Below are positions 33,319 to 35,977 of a stretch of 35,977 bases of DNA, piece by piece. The stretch is from Clostridia bacterium (GTDB lineage Bacteria; Bacillota; Clostridia; Lachnospirales; Lachnospiraceae): the NCBI GenBank assembly GCA_029101305.1, contig JAQXQS010000005.1, positions 1-35,977 on the forward strand, written 5' to 3'. Both the position numbers and the translations under genes were made by a program. A model generated the notes under the pieces. That model was not told where the DNA came from. It was given only the letters and a program-made list of their open reading frames with translations, and ran no database searches. How positions within the stretch are numbered: position 1 is the first letter of the stretch; each line of letters opens with the position of its first letter.

Positions 33319-33729
33319 CTATATAATCTTTCCTGATAAGTGGTCAATCTCATGCTGAGCGATCTGCGCCGTCCAGCCGGACAGCTTCTGACGTTGTTTT
33401 TTCCAGCTGAAATCATAATATTCTACTTCGATTTCCTGATATCTGGTGGTCGGCCTTACGCCATCCAGTGACAGGCACCCTTCCTCTGTCTCGTACATAC
33501 CGCTTTTGGAAATGATCACCGGATTGAACATTACCACATCCACAAAGCCCATATTTACGATAATAATGTTCTTTTTCACGCCGATCATGTTCGCAGCCAT
33601 TCCTACGCACCGTTCCCGATTCGCCTGCAACGTATCCTGTAAATCTTTTCCCACCTGAATGTCAGCTTTCGTAGCCGGCTCTGAAGGCTGACTTAAAAAG
33701 AAAATGTCTCTTACAATTTGTTTTATCAT
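33319..33729 (-). CDS. Peptide-deformylase-like protein with altered motif 1
   Basis: A 136-residue member of the peptide deformylase family, which removes the formyl group from new proteins. Metal motifs are present: EGCLS at 83-87 (Cys ligand) and HEIDH at 126-130 (two His ligands and the catalytic Glu). Motif 1, normally GxGxAAxQ, reads CVGMAANM (41-48): both its first Gly and the catalytic Gln are replaced. Activity may therefore be reduced or changed. I use ATG 33729, which has AGGAG seven bases upstream, and not an in-frame upstream ATG at 33756. It is coupled to the methyltransferase gene. It may be an accessory, antibiotic-insensitive or non-canonical deformylase; the main def gene is probably elsewhere. 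Confidence 0.83.
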   Translation of the reverse strand: MIKQIVRDIFFLSQPSEPATKADIQVGKDLQDTLQANRERCVGMAANMIGVKKNIIIVNMGFVDVVMFNPVIISKSGMYETEEGCLSLDGVRPTTRYQEIEVEYYDFSWKKQRQKLSGWTAQIAQHEIDHLSGKII

Positions 33730-33759
33730 TTGAAGTTCTCCTGTTTTTTTCGACACATT

Positions 33760-33954
33760 TTATCTGCTCTTGGTCATTCCACAATAGTCATGTTGTATGC
33801 AGCCTGAATGTAGTATCCCTTTTAGCCTGGTTCTTTGCAACCTCTGTGACTTCATTATCGATATTGTTATAACATCTCCTGTCGCTATATAGAAATCATC
33901 GTAATCGCTTTCTTTTATATTCTTATTATAAGTGCTAGCATTATAGTTGTGCAA
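33760..33954 (-). pseudogene. Possible small ORF or remnant related to its upstream neighbour
   Basis: A 64-codon frame with a TTG start and no visible ribosome site, overlapping the upstream ORF by 14 bp. It contains SDYDDFYIATGDVI, which resembles SYEDFYLTTGIIKV in the neighbour; DNA over that stretch is also similar. It may be a degraded tandem duplicate or not a gene. The remaining sequence has no recognisable features. Confidence 0.25.
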
Positions 33955-34207
33955 TATGATTTTTTCGCCAAAACATAACGCGAATAACCAAAGGGTTACT
34001 GTTTACTCCGCGCACAGCAACCACTTCATAATGCACAGAAAACACCTCACGGAATGCTTCCAGTGAACAGAAACACCAGAGGACTTTAATTATTCCGGTT
34101 GTCAGATAGAAATCTTCATAACTTATAAATTTCGCACTCCCAATCTCTTGTTGTTTCCCTGCGTTTCCGATATAATAAAACTTATACACCCAACACACAT
34201 ACAACAT
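33941..34207 (-). CDS. Small protein of unknown function
   Basis: An 88-residue frame I do not recognise. ATG at 34207 has GAGGAAG at good spacing, which makes it a plausible gene. It is hydrophobic and aromatic near the N-terminus (MLYVCWVYKFYYIG) and contains SYEDFYLTTG, found again in altered form in the next ORF. Longer in-frame starts (34264, 34279) would run into the divergent XRE-like gene. No membrane helix is convincing. Coding status is moderately uncertain. Confidence 0.45.
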   Translation of the reverse strand: MLYVCWVYKFYYIGNAGKQQEIGSAKFISYEDFYLTTGIIKVLWCFCSLEAFREVFSVHYEVVAVRGVNSNPLVIRVMFWRKNHIAQL

Positions 34208-34262
34208 GCGGACTTCCTCACCAGTATTCCTCATGTTTGTGATATACAGGGAGGTTATTCTC

Positions 34263-34781
34263 ATGGGAAAGCAATCCACCAGGGAAAATAAGACGATTTA
34301 CCAGATTTGCAGAGAAGAGGCTGGTCTTACAAGATCCGAAGCCAGCGAAAAGATGACTGCCGTTTCCGACTCTAAAATTGAAAAATTCGAATATGAAATG
34401 CAGGAGCCTACCCCATACGATATCATTCAGATGGCTGATGCCTATAAGCGTCCGGATCTTTGCAATTATTTCTGCTCTCATAAATGTGAAATTGGGCATC
34501 GATATGTTCCGGAAGTAGAAATTTCCGATCTGCCAGATATTATTCTTGAGACAATTGCCAGTCTGAATGAGATCAACCCGCTCACCGCACGCCTGATCCA
34601 GATTGCCAGAGACGGCAAGATTAGTGATGATGAAATAAAAGATTTCGCTTTTATCAGCAAAAAGCTGGATGAAATCTCTCTTGCTGTTGACTCCTTAAAT
34701 CTCTGGGTTGATAAAACGGCCAGCGAACAGGGGCTTAATATCGACCTGCTCAATGCGGAAAAAGAGAAGTTAAGCAAGTAG
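34263..34781 (+). CDS. XRE-like helix-turn-helix protein
   Basis: A 172-residue protein. The N-terminal part (TIYQICREEAGLTRSEASEKMTAVSDSKIEKFEYEMQEPTPYDIIQMADAYKR, about 10-65; split here by domain halves) looks like a Cro/XRE helix-turn-helix. Next is a Cys/His cluster (CNYFCSHKCEIGH), then a helical C-terminal half that may be an oligomerisation region. ATG 34263 follows GGGAGG; an upstream in-frame start lacks such a site. No phage structural genes are near. It is divergent from the small ORFs and convergent with a coiled-coil protein. The likely role is a transcription regulator; targets unknown. Confidence 0.75.
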   Translation: MGKQSTRENKTIYQICREEAGLTRSEASEKMTAVSDSKIEKFEYEMQEPTPYDIIQMADAYKRPDLCNYFCSHKCEIGHRYVPEVEISDLPDIILETIASLNEINPLTARLIQIARDGKISDDEIKDFAFISKKLDEISLAVDSLNLWVDKTASEQGLNIDLLNAEKEKLSK

Positions 34782-34799
34782 GTTCACTGCCTTTTTTGT

Positions 34800-35213
34800 T
34801 TACATGCGTTGCAACTGGTTTATTATGTATTCCGTTCTCCGAATTGCCTCATCCACCTGACGTCTTGCAGTATTGATTCGGTCCTGTACCATCCAGTCCA
34901 CTACAAATCCATCAAAGAAATAATCGGCAAAGGAAAGGAAATCTCCGGTATCTATATTCAGATCACATGCCATGTTGACATCATTTAATTCTTTACTAAA
35001 ATTACGAAGATCATATTTCGCCTGCTCCATATTCCGCTTTGCCTGATCCATCTTGGAATGTTTTAACATCGTAGTAAAAAATCCACCGCCAAACATATCA
35101 ACCAGTCCCCAGTTTTTTGCACTGTTCAGGTTCTCTCTGGCTGTTCGCAGACTATTCAGAGCTCTGTTTCCAGCACCAATTGCTTCTCTTTTTTCTTTTT
35201 CTAAATCATACAT
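34800..35213 (-). CDS. Conserved-looking cytoplasmic coiled-coil protein
   Basis: A 137-residue protein with no known function that I can name. Two helical, charged stretches suggest coiled coils (about 1-33 and 55-78, then 105-135), flanking a glycine-rich motif WGLVDMFGGGFFTTMLKHSKM near 35-55. No signal or membrane segment is seen. The ATG at 35213 follows AAGGAG. It lies 22 bp downstream of a small membrane protein gene and is probably co-transcribed with it, so the two may form a membrane-attached complex; that is inferred. Confidence 0.7.
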   Translation of the reverse strand: MYDLEKEKREAIGAGNRALNSLRTARENLNSAKNWGLVDMFGGGFFTTMLKHSKMDQAKRNMEQAKYDLRNFSKELNDVNMACDLNIDTGDFLSFADYFFDGFVVDWMVQDRINTARRQVDEAIRRTEYIINQLQRM

Positions 35214-35235
35214 GTTTTCTGCTCCTTCATCCGAT

Positions 35236-35451
35236 TTATGCTTTAGATACTATAAGTGCAATAATTCCACCAATGATCAGTACTGGAAATGCTATATAAA
35301 GCAATCCACCAACAACCATTCCGATCAATATCACAGGAAAAAATACCACCGTACAAAGTAATTTTAAAATTCCCCAGGATGCTTTAAGTCCAAATATAAA
35401 AAACTTGCCAATAAACCAAATCATACAAATTGTAAATAATATTGTTAACAT
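35236..35451 (-). CDS. Small membrane protein
   Basis: A 71-residue, almost wholly hydrophobic peptide with two or three membrane segments (about 2-22, 30-50 and 50-68) and few charges. The ATG at 35451 has GGAAGGAG upstream, a strong ribosome site. It is the first gene of a two-gene unit with the coiled-coil protein downstream. Function unknown; no holin, toxin or transporter motif is visible. Confidence 0.65.
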   Translation of the reverse strand: MLTILFTICMIWFIGKFFIFGLKASWGILKLLCTVVFFPVILIGMVVGGLLYIAFPVLIIGGIIALIVSKA

Positions 35452-35589
35452 CTTTTTTCTCCTTCCGTCACCATTTCATGAATGACTCTACATAATAATT
35501 TTCTTTCATCACTTAATGATTACATTTATTATAACGAGCTTACTTTCAAAAATATACATCAAACTCATCGAATTGCAGATCTTTAATTC

Positions 35590-35913
35590 TCAAATTTTGA
35601 GAAATAGCGAAAAAAATTCCCGTTTCATTTCTGCTTCAACTTCATCTGCTGAATACACTCTGCCAGCTTTAATATCTTCCATGCCTTTTTCTATTTCTGC
35701 ATCGAACTGTTCCTTTGTAAGAGAACCATACGCAACAGGTTCCTCATAAGCCGGAAGTTTCATTTCAAAAGGAATTCCTCTCTGGAGTACAATCTGTCTC
35801 AGAAACATTCCTACCGCATTGGACATTGGAATGCCAAGTCGATCAAGCACCTGCTCTGCCTGCTCTTTTACTTCAGGCTCAACACGTGCAAATACATTTG
35901 CTGTTCTTGCCAT
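35590..35913 (-). CDS. RelB/DinJ-family antitoxin, toxin gene not present
   Basis: A 107-residue antitoxin. The N-terminal ribbon-helix-helix (MARTANVFARVEPEVKEQAEQVLDRLGIPMSNAVGMFLRQI; given as two halves of one domain) binds DNA and the partner. The C-terminal part (GSLTKEQFDAEIEKGMEDIKAGRVYSADEVEAEMKREF; also two halves) wraps the toxin. ATG 35913 has AGGAGG seven bases upstream, so in-frame starts further upstream are rejected. A YafQ/RelE-type toxin would normally begin at or just after the stop, but 35452-35589 has none. The C-terminal tail FFSLFLKI follows a run of T and is unusual for the family, so the 3' end may be frameshifted. Confidence 0.85.
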   Translation of the reverse strand: MARTANVFARVEPEVKEQAEQVLDRLGIPMSNAVGMFLRQIVLQRGIPFEMKLPAYEEPVAYGSLTKEQFDAEIEKGMEDIKAGRVYSADEVEAEMKREFFSLFLKI

Positions 35914-35977
35914 AGATATCGCCTCCTCTTTTTTCTTCATTATATTTCGTTTGATTGCTAATTGCAAGCAGTTTGCA

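Noticed and set aside
34263-34781. Prophage region around the XRE-like gene
   Set aside because: No integrase, structural, lysis or packaging genes and no attachment-site repeats are seen nearby.

Overview
The window looks like chromosomal DNA of a low-to-mid GC Firmicute, most likely a gut Lachnospiraceae of the Blautia/Ruminococcus type. The evidence is the Shine-Dalgarno sites (AGGAGG-like before almost every gene), the YesM/YesN-type two-component pairs, the sugar ABC transporters and the abundance of glycoside hydrolase genes. The genus is inferred from style, not from a marker gene; no rRNA or tRNA was seen.

Left part (1-19462, all minus strand) is a large plant-glycan utilisation locus. 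In transcription order it holds: an L-fucose/arabinose-isomerase-family enzyme, a split transketolase (two subunits), a FGGY sugar kinase, then (after a terminator and a new promoter) an Asp/Glu-racemase-family protein, a cytoplasmic GH127 enzyme, a DUF1537 four-carbon-acid-sugar kinase, a BKACE (DUF849) beta-keto acid cleavage enzyme, a cytoplasmic GH78 alpha-L-rhamnosidase, a sensor kinase/AraC-type response regulator pair, and a sugar ABC transporter (binding protein, permease 1, and permease 2, which runs off the left edge). A divergent LacI-type regulator (19806-20813) faces the isomerase. The picture is import of a rhamnose-containing oligosaccharide, trimming inside the cell, and breakdown of unusual released sugars. 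The isomerase + FGGY kinase + split transketolase set resembles the reported D-apiose route (isomerase, apulose kinase, apulose-4-phosphate transketolase). The DUF1537 kinase + BKACE + racemase-like set has no textbook pathway that I know and is the best candidate for an undescribed branch handling a sugar acid. With GH78 and GH127 alongside, pectin rhamnogalacturonan II, which contains rhamnose, apiose, arabinose and aceric acid, is an attractive but unproven source.

Middle part (19463-30306): the lacI regulator, a LytTR-domain regulator, a second response regulator/sensor kinase pair, a divergent solute-binding protein with no permeases nearby (a possible three-component sugar sensor), and a large secreted GH78 rhamnosidase whose frame is interrupted by one in-frame amber codon.

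Right part (30307-35977): a degenerate 20-bp tandem repeat, a strong terminator, a small inverted-repeat (MITE-like) element with two further partial copies elsewhere in the window, a secreted protein of unknown function, a fusion of a NifX-like domain, CxxHxxxH repeats and an FKBP-type prolyl isomerase, a peptide-deformylase-like protein and methyltransferase pair, small unknown ORFs, an XRE-like regulator, a two-gene unit of a coiled-coil protein and a membrane peptide, and a RelB/DinJ-type antitoxin without a visible toxin.
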